Assembly (NCBI RefSeq): GCF_004349105.1
Contig: NZ_SMLB01000027.1
Location: 18,809 to 82,808 of the forward strand
Length of the DNA: 64,000 nucleotides
Direction: 5' to 3'
From: Jiangella aurantiaca
Lineage (GTDB): Bacteria > Actinomycetota > Actinomycetes > Jiangellales > Jiangellaceae
Under the pieces are notes generated by a model, which was not told the DNA's origin, ran no database searches, and worked only from the letters and a program-made list of their open reading frames with translations. The translations under genes and the position numbers were made by a program. Within the stretch, counting starts at the first letter, position 1; each line of letters starts with the position of its first letter. Below, piece after piece: positions 1-8,486 of this stretch.

Positions 1-687
1 AACGAGTGCGTCGGCGTCGTCAGCAAGGTCCTCTACGACCTCGGCAGCGAGTACGTCGAGGGCGTCAACGCGATCTCCGGCGAACGCTGCTCGCCACATC
101 CCCACGTGTACAGCGACCGCATCGTCCGCCCCGGCGACCCCGCGTTCTTCGACATCCTGCACAGCTACAACGGCTACCGCACCTGCTACTACCGCACGTT
201 CGCCGTCGGCAGCGCGTCGCCGGCCCAGCGCGACGCGTACACCCGCTGCCGCGAGTTCATCGACCACGCCATCGCCGAGGTCAAACCGGGCGCGACGACC
301 GCGGACATCGTGTCGCTGTGGCCGCGGGCCGACGAGTTCGGCTTCCCCGACGAGGAGGCGGCGTTCGCGCTGCAGTACGGCCACGGCGTCGGGCTGTCGA
401 TCTGGGAGAAACCGATCTTCTCGCGGCTGGTGTCGCTGGACCATCCGGAGGTGCTCGAGGAGGGCATGGTCTTCGCGCTCGAGACGTACTGGCCGGCCGC
501 CGACGGCTGGTCCGCCGCGCGCATCGAGGAGGAGGTCGTGGTGACGGCCGACGGCTGCGAGGTCATCACCAAGTTCCCGGCCGAGGAGCTGCTGGTCGCC
601 GGCCGCAAGTACTGGACCGTCGGCGGCGAACTGAACTCGCTGCGCGAGTCGCAGTCGCACCTCAACACCAACGGGGCCACCCCATGA
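1..687 (+). CDS. M24-family peptidase/creatinase homologue, 3' part
   Basis: The reading frame is open from base 1, so the N-terminus lies outside the window; 228 residues are visible. They form the C-terminal 'pita-bread' domain of the M24 family (Xaa-Pro peptidases, creatinase). Using visible-residue numbers, four of the five usual metal ligands are recognisable: Asp51 (FFDI), His128 (YGHGVG), Glu161 (FALE) and Glu176 (ARIEEE). The second Asp, expected 11 residues after the first, is Cys62 (GYRTCYYRT), and the substrate-binding His seven residues after His128 is Trp135. A classical dimetal aminopeptidase is therefore doubtful; a creatinase-like C-N hydrolase without a full metal site is an alternative. 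The stop overlaps the next start (ATGA), so it belongs to the operon that follows. Confidence 0.88.
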   Translation, partial: NECVGVVSKVLYDLGSEYVEGVNAISGERCSPHPHVYSDRIVRPGDPAFFDILHSYNGYRTCYYRTFAVGSASPAQRDAYTRCREFIDHAIAEVKPGATTADIVSLWPRADEFGFPDEEAAFALQYGHGVGLSIWEKPIFSRLVSLDHPEVLEEGMVFALETYWPAADGWSAARIEEEVVVTADGCEVITKFPAEELLVAGRKYWTVGGELNSLRESQSHLNTNGATP

Positions 688-1673
688 CCGACACGACGAC
701 GGCGACCGGCCTGCTCGCCCTGCACGAGACCATGTCAGTCATCCGCCGGACGGAGAAGGCGGCGCACGACCTCTTCATGTCCGGCCTGGTCAAGGGGACG
801 ACGCACCTGGCCGCCGGGCACGAGGCGGTCGCCGTCGGGGCGCGTGCGGCGCTGCGCGACGGCGACTACGCGTTCGCCACCTACCGCGGCCATCACCACG
901 CCATCGCCTGGGGCGCCACGCCCGAGGAGTGCCTGGCCGAGCTCATGCAGCGCTCCACCGGGCTGAACAAGGCCAAGGGCGGCTCGATGCACCTGACGAA
1001 GGCCGAGTCGGGCATGCTCGGCTCGTACGCGATCGTCGGCGCCCACCTGCCGATGGCCGTCGGGGCCGCGTGGTCGGCCCGGCTGCGCGGAACCGAGCAG
1101 GTGGCGGTCGCGTTCTTCGGCGACGGCGCCACGAACATCGGCGCGTTCCACGAGGCGCTCAACCTCGCCGCGGTCTGGCGGCTGCCGGTGCTGTTCGTCT
1201 GCGAGAACAACTTCTACATGGAATACACGCCGATCGGCGCGGTCACGGCCGCGGAGCACCCGGCGGCCGGCCGCGCCCAGTCGTACGGCCTCCCGGCCGA
1301 GGTCGTCGACGGCAACGACGTGGTGGCGGTGCGCGACGCCGTCGCCCGCGCGGCGGTGCGGGCCCGCGCGGGCGACGGACCCACCGTGCTCGAGGCGCAC
1401 ACCTACCGGCACTACGGGCACAGCCGCACCGACCCGGGGAAGTACCGGCCCGACGGCGAGCTGGAACGGTGGCTGGAACGCGACCCGCTGACAGTGTCGG
1501 CGCACCGGCTGCGCGAGGCCGGAACGAGCGGCGACGACATCGCGGCGGCCGAGCACCGCGCGGCCGCCGTCGTCGAGCGGGCCGTCGCGAACGCCAGGGC
1601 CGCCCCCGAGGCCGACCTGAGCGAGGCATTCACCGACGTGTGGGCGGACGGAGGTGCCGCATGGCGGACGTGA
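684..1673 (+). CDS. Thiamine-diphosphate dehydrogenase E1 component, alpha subunit
   Basis: This 329-residue protein is the alpha subunit of a pyruvate/acetoin/branched-chain 2-oxoacid dehydrogenase-type E1. The ThDP-binding motif is intact: GDG at about residues 146-148 and NN at about 175-176 (FVCENN), with the family block GGSMH ahead of it. The ATG at 684 overlaps the stop of the M24 gene, and the 3' end overlaps the beta-subunit gene by 13 bases. Its length fits the two-subunit E1 class. No lipoyl E2 or E3 gene is nearby, so the enzyme either borrows these from elsewhere or does not run a complete multienzyme complex. The substrate cannot be read from sequence; acetoin or a short 2-oxoacid is possible. 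Confidence 0.93.
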   Translation: MTDTTTATGLLALHETMSVIRRTEKAAHDLFMSGLVKGTTHLAAGHEAVAVGARAALRDGDYAFATYRGHHHAIAWGATPEECLAELMQRSTGLNKAKGGSMHLTKAESGMLGSYAIVGAHLPMAVGAAWSARLRGTEQVAVAFFGDGATNIGAFHEALNLAAVWRLPVLFVCENNFYMEYTPIGAVTAAEHPAAGRAQSYGLPAEVVDGNDVVAVRDAVARAAVRARAGDGPTVLEAHTYRHYGHSRTDPGKYRPDGELERWLERDPLTVSAHRLREAGTSGDDIAAAEHRAAAVVERAVANARAAPEADLSEAFTDVWADGGAAWRT

Positions 1674-2662
1674 CGACATCCCAGGACGTCGTGACCTACC
1701 GGGACTCGGTGGCCGAGGGGATCGCGCGCGAGATGCGCCGCGACCCGGCGGTCGTGTGCCTGGGCGAGGACATCGGCGCGGCCGGCGGCGTCTTCAAGAC
1801 CACGGTCGGCCTGTTCGAGGAGTTCGGCCCGGAGCGCGTCTGGGACACCCCGATCTCCGAGCAGGCGATCGTCGGCGCGGCCATGGGCGCGGCGATGACC
1901 GGCATGCGCCCGGTCGCCGAGATCATGTTCAGCGACTTCCTGGCCTGCTGCTGGGACTACCTCGCCAACGAGATCCCGAAGGTCCGGTACATGACCGGCG
2001 GGCAGGTCACGGTGCCGCTGGTGATCCGGACGGCGAACGGCGGCGGGCTGGGCTTCGGCGCGCAGCACTCGCAGGCGGTGGAGAACTGGGTGCTGACCGT
2101 CCCCGGCCTGAAGATCGCCGCGCCGTCGACGCCCGCCGACGTCGTCGGCCTCCTGGCCAGCGCGATCCGCAGCGACGACCCCGTCGTGTTCTTCGAGCAC
2201 AAGGGGCTGCTGGCGAGCAAGGGCGCACCGGCGCCCGACGGCCACGTGGTGCCGTTCGGCGAGGCGGCCGTGCTGCGCGAGGGCGACGACGTCACGCTGG
2301 TCGCGCTCGCGTCGACCGTGCCGCTGGCGCTCACCGCGGCGGAGCGGCTGGCGGCCGACGACAGCGTCGCGGCAGAGGTGCTGGACCTGCGCACGCTGAT
2401 CCCCCTGGACGTCGCGGCCGTGCTGCGCTCCGTCGAGCGTACGTCGCGGCTGGTCGTCGTCGAGGAGAACCCCTACCAGGGCGGCTGGGGCGGCACCATC
2501 GTCTCCGTCGTCGCCGACGAGGGGTTCGAGCTGCTGGACGCGCCGGTCAAGCGCGTGGCGGGCGCCAACGTGCCGCTGCCGTTCGCCGACGCGCTGGAGG
2601 ACCAGGTGATCCCCACCGTGGACAAGGTGGTCGACGCCGTCAGGAGCCTCACGAAGTACTGA
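1661..2662 (+). CDS. Thiamine-diphosphate dehydrogenase E1 component, beta subunit
   Basis: This 333-residue protein matches transketolase-like E1 beta subunits. The N-terminal pyrimidine-binding domain carries CLGEDIG and DTPISEQAIVG, and a C-terminal transketolase-type domain follows (VVVEENPYQGGWGG). The ATG at 1661 is preceded by GGAGG and lies inside the end of the alpha gene, which suggests coupled translation and fixed stoichiometry. Together the two subunits would form an alpha2beta2 E1 heterotetramer that decarboxylates a 2-oxoacid or cleaves an acetoin-like diketone. An in-frame opening extends further upstream, but it is the antiphase shadow of the alpha gene. Confidence 0.93.
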   Translation: MADVTTSQDVVTYRDSVAEGIAREMRRDPAVVCLGEDIGAAGGVFKTTVGLFEEFGPERVWDTPISEQAIVGAAMGAAMTGMRPVAEIMFSDFLACCWDYLANEIPKVRYMTGGQVTVPLVIRTANGGGLGFGAQHSQAVENWVLTVPGLKIAAPSTPADVVGLLASAIRSDDPVVFFEHKGLLASKGAPAPDGHVVPFGEAAVLREGDDVTLVALASTVPLALTAAERLAADDSVAAEVLDLRTLIPLDVAAVLRSVERTSRLVVVEENPYQGGWGGTIVSVVADEGFELLDAPVKRVAGANVPLPFADALEDQVIPTVDKVVDAVRSLTKY

Positions 2663-2740
2663 ACACCGCCCGCCATACATCGAGGACTGACGTCAGACCC
2701 TGCGGTCGGCTGCGACCGCCTCGCAACGAAGGGATGGTCC

Positions 2741-4111
2741 ATGAGCACCCGACTCCTGCTCCGCAACGGCCACGTGATCAGCATGGATCCGGGCATCGGC
2801 GACCTCCCCGGTGCCGACATCCTCATCGAGGACGGCGCGATCGTCGCCGTCCAGCCGGGGCTTTCAGACGAGGTCGCCGATACCGAGACCATTGACGCGA
2901 CCGGCCGCATCGTCGTGCCCGGCTTCGTCGACACCCACCGGCACACCTGGGAGACGGCGATCCGCACGTGCGCGCCGAACGCCACGCTGGACGACTACTT
3001 CGTCGAGGTCCTCGACACGTTCGCCCCGCTCTACCGGCCCGACGACGTCTACGCGAGCAACCTGGCCGGCGCGCTGGAGTGCCTGAACGCCGGCATCACG
3101 ACGCTGGTCGACTGGTCGCACATCAACAACACCCCCGAGCACCCCGACGCCGCCATCGCCGGGCTGCAGGAGGCCGGGCTGCGCGCCCAGTACGCCTACG
3201 GCTCGGCGAACACGTCGCTGGCGAAGTATTGGTTCAACAGCGCCGAGGTCATCCCGGGTGACGACGTGCGCCGGGTCCGCAGCACGTACTTCTCCGGCGA
3301 CGACGGCCTGCTCACCATGGGCCTGGCCACGCGCGGGCCGGGCTTCTGCCAGGACGACGTGGTGGCGTCGGAATGGAACCTCGCCCGCGAGCTGGGCATC
3401 CCGATCACCGTCCACGTCGCCATGGGGCGGCTGGCCGGCCGGTTCGCCATGGTCGAGCAACTGGACCGGCTCGGGCTGCTCGGTCCCGACACCACGTACG
3501 TGCACTGCTGCTACTTCAGCGACCACGAGTGGGGGCGGGTCCGCGACACCGGCGGCACCATCTCGATCGCCGCGCAGGTCGAGCTGCAGATGGGACACGG
3601 CTGGCCGCCGGTGGCGAAGAGCTACCAGTTCGAGCTCCCGCCCAGCCTGTCCGTCGATGTCGTCACGACAGTGCCGGGCGACATGTTCACGCAGATGCGG
3701 GCGGCGTTCGCTGGAGAGCGGGCGCGGATCAACGCGACCTGCTGGGAGGCCAACACCGGCGTCCCCGAGACCATGCCGACGGCCCGGCAGATGCTGGAGA
3801 TGGCGACGATCAACGGCGCGCGGGTGGCCGGGCTGGACGGCCGCACCGGGTCGCTGACGCCGGGCAAGCGGGCCGACGTCGTGCTGATCGACGCGACGGC
3901 GCTCAACGTCGCCCCCGTCATCGACCCGGTCGCCGCGGTCGTGCTGGCCGCCGACGTCTCCAACGTCGAGACCGTCATCGTCGACGGCGTGGTCCGCAAG
4001 CGCGACGGGCGGCTGCTCGCCGACGCCGGCCGCGCCCGCGATCTGGTCGAGGCGGCCCGCGACCGGCTGCTCGCCGCGGCCGAGCGGCAGAGCCGGGCGG
4101 CAGCGGTATGA
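2741..4111 (+). CDS. Amidohydrolase-superfamily deaminase/hydrolase (TRZ/ATZ-like)
   Basis: This 456-residue cytosolic enzyme has the composite beta-sandwich plus TIM-barrel layout of TRZ/ATZ, guanine- and cytosine-deaminase-like amidohydrolases. The metal motif HxH is at His66/His68 (VDTHRHTW), followed by further His (VHVAMG, YVHCCY) and a late Asp in SVDVVTT. The C-terminal SLTPGKRADVVLID is the usual closing sandwich strand. The ATG is placed by AAGGGA eight bases upstream. A short hairpin (GCGGTCG/CGACCGC, 2702-2719) sits in the 78-base gap after the E1 beta gene. The likely role is hydrolytic removal of ammonia, an amine or an amide group from a small heterocycle; the substrate is unknown. 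Confidence 0.88.
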   Translation: MSTRLLLRNGHVISMDPGIGDLPGADILIEDGAIVAVQPGLSDEVADTETIDATGRIVVPGFVDTHRHTWETAIRTCAPNATLDDYFVEVLDTFAPLYRPDDVYASNLAGALECLNAGITTLVDWSHINNTPEHPDAAIAGLQEAGLRAQYAYGSANTSLAKYWFNSAEVIPGDDVRRVRSTYFSGDDGLLTMGLATRGPGFCQDDVVASEWNLARELGIPITVHVAMGRLAGRFAMVEQLDRLGLLGPDTTYVHCCYFSDHEWGRVRDTGGTISIAAQVELQMGHGWPPVAKSYQFELPPSLSVDVVTTVPGDMFTQMRAAFAGERARINATCWEANTGVPETMPTARQMLEMATINGARVAGLDGRTGSLTPGKRADVVLIDATALNVAPVIDPVAAVVLAADVSNVETVIVDGVVRKRDGRLLADAGRARDLVEAARDRLLAAAERQSRAAAV

Positions 4112-5010
4112 CGGAGCGGCATCTGGTCCAGAGGGCGGCGCAGGCCGGGTTCGCGTCGCCCGCGGGCTGGGCCGCCGGCGCCACCGGCTACCGGCGGTGG
4201 ACGGTCGTCGGCGAGCAGGCCGGCGCCGTCCACACCGGCTTCGGCGTGTGCGAGCTCGACCCCGGAGGGTCGGTACCGGCGCACGTCCACTCGTTCGAAG
4301 AGAGCTTCCACGTGCTCTCCGGGTCGGCGATCCTGACGACGCCGGACGGGTCGTACCGGGTGTCCGAGGGCGACTACGGCGTGCTGCCGGTCGCGCTGCC
4401 GCACGCATGGCGGGGCGACGGCGACCGGCCGGCGCGGTGGGCGGAGATGCAGGGGCCGATGCCGCGTGACGACTTCGACGGCGACACGTTCCTGGTGCCG
4501 CCGCTGGACGACGTGAGGCCCGTCGCCGACATCGATGTTCGAGACCCGCGCACGTACCGGTTCGGCACCATCCGGCCGGGGCACATGGATCCGGCCAAGC
4601 AGTCGCAGGACCTGCTCGCCGTCTCGGCCAGCATGCGCACCGCACTGCTCGTCTACGGCGGCATCAACGTCAAGCAGATGGTCGACAGCGACCTCGGCGC
4701 CGTCCTGACCACGATGTTCATGGTGCAGTACGACCCCGACGGCGCGACCACCCCGCACGATCACCCGTTCGAGGAGACCTATCTCATCCTGGAGGGGACG
4801 GTCGAGGCGTCGTTGGACGGCAAGACGTACCTGCTCGAGGCCGGCGACGTCGCCTGGGCCGGGGTCGGCTGCCCACACGCGTTCCGCAACGCCGGCGGCG
4901 GCACGCTGCGCTGGCTGGAGACGCAGGCGCCGGCGCCGCCGCCGCGATACTCGTACCGGTTCGCCCGCGACTGGAACTACCTGCGCGACGCCCTGGGAGG
5001 TTCGGCGTGA
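4108..5010 (+). CDS. Bicupin (two-cupin-domain) metalloprotein
   Basis: This 300-residue protein has two cupin barrels. Cupin 1 shows His59, His61 and Glu65 (HVHSFEE) plus a late His in LPHAWR. Cupin 2 shows His217, His219 and the Glu of HDHPFEE plus the late His of CPHAFRN. Both barrels therefore keep a full 3-His/1-Glu metal set. The architecture recalls (S)-ureidoglycine aminohydrolase and gentisate- or quercetinase-type bicupins, but nothing fixes the reaction. The start overlaps the amidohydrolase stop (ATGA), and the end overlaps the next gene (GTGA). Its context suggests it acts on the product or substrate of the neighbouring amidohydrolase. Confidence 0.88.
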   Translation: MTERHLVQRAAQAGFASPAGWAAGATGYRRWTVVGEQAGAVHTGFGVCELDPGGSVPAHVHSFEESFHVLSGSAILTTPDGSYRVSEGDYGVLPVALPHAWRGDGDRPARWAEMQGPMPRDDFDGDTFLVPPLDDVRPVADIDVRDPRTYRFGTIRPGHMDPAKQSQDLLAVSASMRTALLVYGGINVKQMVDSDLGAVLTTMFMVQYDPDGATTPHDHPFEETYLILEGTVEASLDGKTYLLEAGDVAWAGVGCPHAFRNAGGGTLRWLETQAPAPPPRYSYRFARDWNYLRDALGGSA

Positions 5011-5711
5011 CGGAGTCGAAGTCCATCGTGATCGTCGGCGGCACGTCCGGCATCGGGTTGGAGCTGGCCAAGCGCCGGGCGTCGGCGGGCGACGACGTCG
5101 TCATCACCGGCCGCGACGGCGACCGCTGCGGTTCGATCGCGGCCGGGATCGGGGCGCGCTGCCGGGGCCTGGCCGTCGAGCTGTCCGACCCGGCCGCCAT
5201 CGGCGCCGCGCTGGAAGGTGTCGAGAAGGTCGACCACCTTGTCGTCGCCGCCATCGACCGCGACCAGAACACCGCCGTTGACTACGACGTCAGCCGCGCG
5301 CTGCGGCTGGTGACGCTGAAGCTGGTCGGGTACACCGAGGTCGTGCACACGCTGCTGCCGCGGATGGCGCCCGACGGCGCCGTCGTGCTGTTCGGCGGGC
5401 TGGCGAAGGACCGGCCGTACCCGGGGTCCACGACGGTGTCGACGATCAACGGTGGCGTCACGGGGCTGGTGCACACGCTGGCCGTCGAGCTGGCGCCGGT
5501 GCGGGTCAACGCCGTCCATCCGGGCATCGTCGGCGACAGCCCGTTCTGGAGCTCGAAGCCGCCCGAGGTGCTCGACGGCTACATCTCACGGACGCCGATC
5601 GGCCGGCTGGCGACCATGGCCGACGTCGCCGACGCAGTCGAGTTCCTGCTGCGCAACCCGGCGATGAACGGCGTCAACCTCAACGTGGACGGAGGCTGGA
5701 TGCTGACGTGA
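5007..5711 (+). CDS. SDR-fold protein lacking the usual catalytic residues
   Basis: This 234-residue Rossmann protein starts with a GTG that overlaps the bicupin stop. The cofactor loop is typical (IVGGTSGIG, then ITGRDGDR), and the C-terminal VRVNAVHPG and VDGGWM are standard for short-chain dehydrogenases. The catalytic part is not: the Ser position reads VLFGGLAK, and where YxxxK should stand the sequence is VSTIN. All three classical residues (Ser, Tyr, Lys) are therefore absent. It may use a different mechanism, act as a binding or regulatory subunit, or be catalytically dead. Its tight placement between two operon genes argues that it is expressed and kept. Confidence 0.85.
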   Translation: MTESKSIVIVGGTSGIGLELAKRRASAGDDVVITGRDGDRCGSIAAGIGARCRGLAVELSDPAAIGAALEGVEKVDHLVVAAIDRDQNTAVDYDVSRALRLVTLKLVGYTEVVHTLLPRMAPDGAVVLFGGLAKDRPYPGSTTVSTINGGVTGLVHTLAVELAPVRVNAVHPGIVGDSPFWSSKPPEVLDGYISRTPIGRLATMADVADAVEFLLRNPAMNGVNLNVDGGWMLT

Positions 5712-6586
5712 GCGACGCGGTAGGAGTGATCGGCGCCGGGCGGATGGGCGCGGCCATGACGGCGCGGCTGCGCGAGGCCGGCGTCGACGTGGTGCTGTGG
5801 AACCGGACGGAGGCGCGGGCGGCCGGCGTGGCGGCGGCGACCGGCGCCCGGGTCGCGGCGACGGCGCGTGAGGCGGCCGCCGCGGGCCCCGTCGTGCTGG
5901 TCTCGCTGGCCGATGACGCCGCCTGCCGGGCCGCCTACGAAGGGCCTGACGGCGCCGCCGCGGGCGCCGGGCCGGGCACCGTCGTCGCCGACGCCAGCAC
6001 GGTCGCGCCGCGCACCGCGGTCGAGCTGGCGGAGCTGGTCGCCGCGGGCGGCGGGGCGATGCTGGACACGCCGGTGTCCGGCAGCGTGCCGGTGGTCGAG
6101 CGCGGCGAGCTGACCGTCATGGCCGGCGGCGAGGCCGCCGATCTCGACCGCGCCCGGCCGGTGCTCGACCTGCTGGCCCGGCAGGTCTTCCACGTCGGCG
6201 GCCACGGCGCCGGCGCGACCATGAAGCTGGCCGTCAACGCGCTGGTGCACGCGCTCAATCAGGCGTTGTCCGAGGCGCTGGTGCTGGCCGAGCGGTCCGG
6301 CGTGTCCCGCGAGGCGGCGTACGAGGTGTTCGCGAACAGCGTCGCCGCCGGACCGTTCGTCCAGTACAAGCGAGCAGCGTTCGAGCGGCCCGACGAGGCG
6401 CCGGTCGCGTTCCGGCTCGACCTCGTCGGCAAGGACCTCGACCTCATCCTCGACCTCGCGGCGGCGTCCGGCGCCCCGATGCCGCAGGCCGTCACCAACC
6501 GCCGGGTCGTCGCGGACGCCGTCGCCGCCGGCCTGGGCGACGAGGACATGAGCGTGATCGCCAGACACCTGCGTGGCCGCGGCTGA
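5708..6586 (+). CDS. NAD(P)-dependent beta-hydroxyacid dehydrogenase (3-hydroxyisobutyrate dehydrogenase family)
   Basis: This 292-residue protein starts at a GTG overlapping the SDR-fold gene. The N-terminal Rossmann domain has GAGRMG and a substrate-binding segment DTPVSGSVP. The all-helical C-terminal domain carries the family's catalytic Lys in GATMKLAVNAL. Such enzymes interconvert a beta-hydroxy acid and its semialdehyde (3-hydroxyisobutyrate, tartronate semialdehyde/glycerate, 6-phosphogluconate-like). It is the last gene of the 1-6586 operon and converges on ilvD, with a large palindrome between them. Tartronate-semialdehyde reductase activity would fit a ureide-type pathway, but that is only a guess from context. 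Confidence 0.9.
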   Translation: MSDAVGVIGAGRMGAAMTARLREAGVDVVLWNRTEARAAGVAAATGARVAATAREAAAAGPVVLVSLADDAACRAAYEGPDGAAAGAGPGTVVADASTVAPRTAVELAELVAAGGGAMLDTPVSGSVPVVERGELTVMAGGEAADLDRARPVLDLLARQVFHVGGHGAGATMKLAVNALVHALNQALSEALVLAERSGVSREAAYEVFANSVAAGPFVQYKRAAFERPDEAPVAFRLDLVGKDLDLILDLAAASGAPMPQAVTNRRVVADAVAAGLGDEDMSVIARHLRGRG

Positions 6587-6614
6587 CCGTCCGTTACCGG
6601 CCGTACGCCACAAG

Positions 6615-6678
6615 GTTGATGATCATGGAGAAATCGGGGGTCCGCGGCGTCGGGAACCCCGGTTTCTCCATGATCAAC
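6615..6678. repeat. Palindromic intergenic repeat, copy 1; probable bidirectional terminator
   Basis: An inverted repeat lies in the 148-base gap between two convergent genes. The right arm (6657-6678) pairs with the left arm (6615-6639), apart from a 3-base GAT insertion in the left arm and one mismatch that can form G:U in RNA. The loop is 17 bases. The arm begins GTTGATCATGGAG, the same core as in two other gene-end elements in this window (49112-49183 and 63845-63866). It can fold into a long hairpin on either strand, consistent with transcription termination or mRNA 3'-end protection. Confidence 0.75.
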
Positions 6679-6734
6679 GTGGCGATGTGGGTGGGTCGGG
6701 CGTCGTTGGCCGGGTCGGCGACACCCGGCGCACC

Positions 6735-8426
6735 CTAGTCGCAGACGGCGCCGTTGGCGGCCGAGCCGACCAGCTTGGCGTACTTCGCCAGCACGCCGCG
6801 CTCGTGCTTCGGCGCCGGCGGCGTCCAGGCCGCGCGGCGGCGGGCCAGCTCGTCGTCGTCGACCAGCAGCTCGAGCGTGCGGGCGGCGAGGTCGAGCCGG
6901 ATGCGGTCGCCGTTCTGGACGAACGCGATGGGGCCGCCGTCGACCGCCTCGGGGGCGACGTGGCCGATGCACGGGCCCGTCGTGCCGCCGGAGAACCGGC
7001 CGTCGGTGACCAGCAGGACGTCCTTGCCGAGGCCGGCACCCTTGATGGCGCCGGTGACGGCCAGCATCTCGCGCATGCCGGGGCCACCCTTCGGGCCCTC
7101 GTAGCGGATGACGATGACGTCGTTCTTGTTCAGGTCGCCGGCGGCGACTGCATTCATAGCACCACTCTCACCGTCGAACACCTTGGCGGTGCCCTCGAAG
7201 ACGTCGGTGTCGAAGCCGGCCGACTTCACGACGGCGCCCTCGGGCGCGAGCGAACCGTGCAGCACGGTGATGCCGCCGGTCTTGTGGATCGGGTCGCCCA
7301 TGGCGTGGATGATCTTGCCGTCGACGTCCGGCGGGGCGATGTCGGCGAGGTTCTCGGCCAGAGTCCTGCCGGTGACGGTGAGCGCGTCGCCGTGCATGAG
7401 GCCGGCGTCGAGCAGCGCCTTCATGATGACCGGCACGCCGCCGACGCGGTCGACGTCGGTCATGACGTACCGCCCGAACGGCTTGACGTCGGCCAGGTGC
7501 GGGACGCGGTCACCGATGCGGTTGAAGTCGTCGAGCTCCAGCTTCACCCCGGCCTCGTGCGCGATGGCCATGAGGTGCAGGACGGCGTTCGTGGAGCCGC
7601 CGACCGCCATGACGACGGCGATGGCGTTCTCGAACGCCTCCTTCGTCATGATGTCGCGGGTGGTGATGCCGAGGCGGAGCAGGTTGACGACGGCCTCGCC
7701 GGACTTGCGGGCGTAGCCGTCGCGGCGGCGGTCGACGGCGGGCGGCGCGGCGCTGCCGGGCAGCGACATGCCGAGCGCCTCGGCGGCGCTGGCCATGGTG
7801 TTGGCGGTGTACATGCCACCGCAGGCGCCCTCGCCGGGACAGATGGCCCGCTCGATCTCGTCGACCTCCTCGCGGGTGATCAGCCCGCGGGCGCACGCGC
7901 CGACCGCCTCGAACGCGTCGATGATCGTGACCTCGCGGTCGCCCACCCGACCAGGCAGGATCGACCCCGCGTACAGGAACGTCGCGGCGACGTCGAGCCG
8001 CGCGGCCGCCATCAGCATGGCCGGCGCGGACTTGTCGCAGCCGGCCAGCAGCACCGCGCCGTCCAGCCGCTCGGCGCCGAACACCGTCTCGACGGAGTCG
8101 GCGATGACCTCGCGCGACACCAGCGAGTAGTGCATGCCCTCGTGGCCCATGGAGATGCCGTCGGACACCGAGATGGTGCCGAACTCGAGCGGGTACCCGC
8201 CGCCGGCGTGTACGCCTTCCTTCGACGCCTTGGCCAGGCGGTCGAGCGACAGGTTGCAGGGGGTGATCTCGTTCCAGGACGAGGCGACCCCGATCTGCGG
8301 CTTCTCCCAGTCGTCGTCGGTCATGCCGACGGCGCGCAGCATCCCACGGGCGGCGGCACGTTCGAGACCGTCGGTGACCGCCCGGGAGTGTGGCTTCAGG
8401 TCGGGCTTCGAGGGTGTCACGGTCAT
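6735..8426 (-). CDS. ilvD: Dihydroxy-acid dehydratase
   Basis: This 563-residue IlvD/Edd-family enzyme makes 2-oxo acids for valine, isoleucine and pantothenate from dihydroxy acids. The Fe-S ligands are recognisable: Cys in ITPCN, Cys in LAGCDKS and Cys in EGACGG, with the family blocks [16 protein letters not shown] and GGSTNAVLH. The length and N-terminus ([15 protein letters not shown]) are those of ordinary actinobacterial IlvD rather than the shorter sugar-acid dehydratases. It lies 60 bases behind a sugar ABC permease gene on the same strand, which raises the possibility of sugar-acid dehydration, but the sequence favours the biosynthetic enzyme. A separate promoter in the 60-base gap is possible. 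Confidence 0.96.
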   Translation of the reverse strand: MTVTPSKPDLKPHSRAVTDGLERAAARGMLRAVGMTDDDWEKPQIGVASSWNEITPCNLSLDRLAKASKEGVHAGGGYPLEFGTISVSDGISMGHEGMHYSLVSREVIADSVETVFGAERLDGAVLLAGCDKSAPAMLMAAARLDVAATFLYAGSILPGRVGDREVTIIDAFEAVGACARGLITREEVDEIERAICPGEGACGGMYTANTMASAAEALGMSLPGSAAPPAVDRRRDGYARKSGEAVVNLLRLGITTRDIMTKEAFENAIAVVMAVGGSTNAVLHLMAIAHEAGVKLELDDFNRIGDRVPHLADVKPFGRYVMTDVDRVGGVPVIMKALLDAGLMHGDALTVTGRTLAENLADIAPPDVDGKIIHAMGDPIHKTGGITVLHGSLAPEGAVVKSAGFDTDVFEGTAKVFDGESGAMNAVAAGDLNKNDVIVIRYEGPKGGPGMREMLAVTGAIKGAGLGKDVLLVTDGRFSGGTTGPCIGHVAPEAVDGGPIAFVQNGDRIRLDLAARTLELLVDDDELARRRAAWTPPAPKHERGVLAKYAKLVGSAANGAVCD

Positions 8427-8486
8427 GCGGACACGCTAGTCCTGTCGTCCGGCAGGAAAGACGCGAGGTCCGAAATCCGGACGCGG

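Noticed and set aside
2702..2719. A 7-bp hairpin between the E1 beta and amidohydrolase genes, considered as a terminator
   Set aside because: It is short, lies inside a same-strand operon with a 78-base gap and has no T-run. An attenuator or simple mRNA structure is as likely, so it is not listed as a terminator.
6735..8426. Reading the ilvD gene as a catabolic sugar-acid dehydratase of the upstream importer operon
   Set aside because: The N-terminal and Fe-S motifs are those of ordinary biosynthetic IlvD, and a 60-base gap allows an independent promoter. Adjacency alone is not enough.
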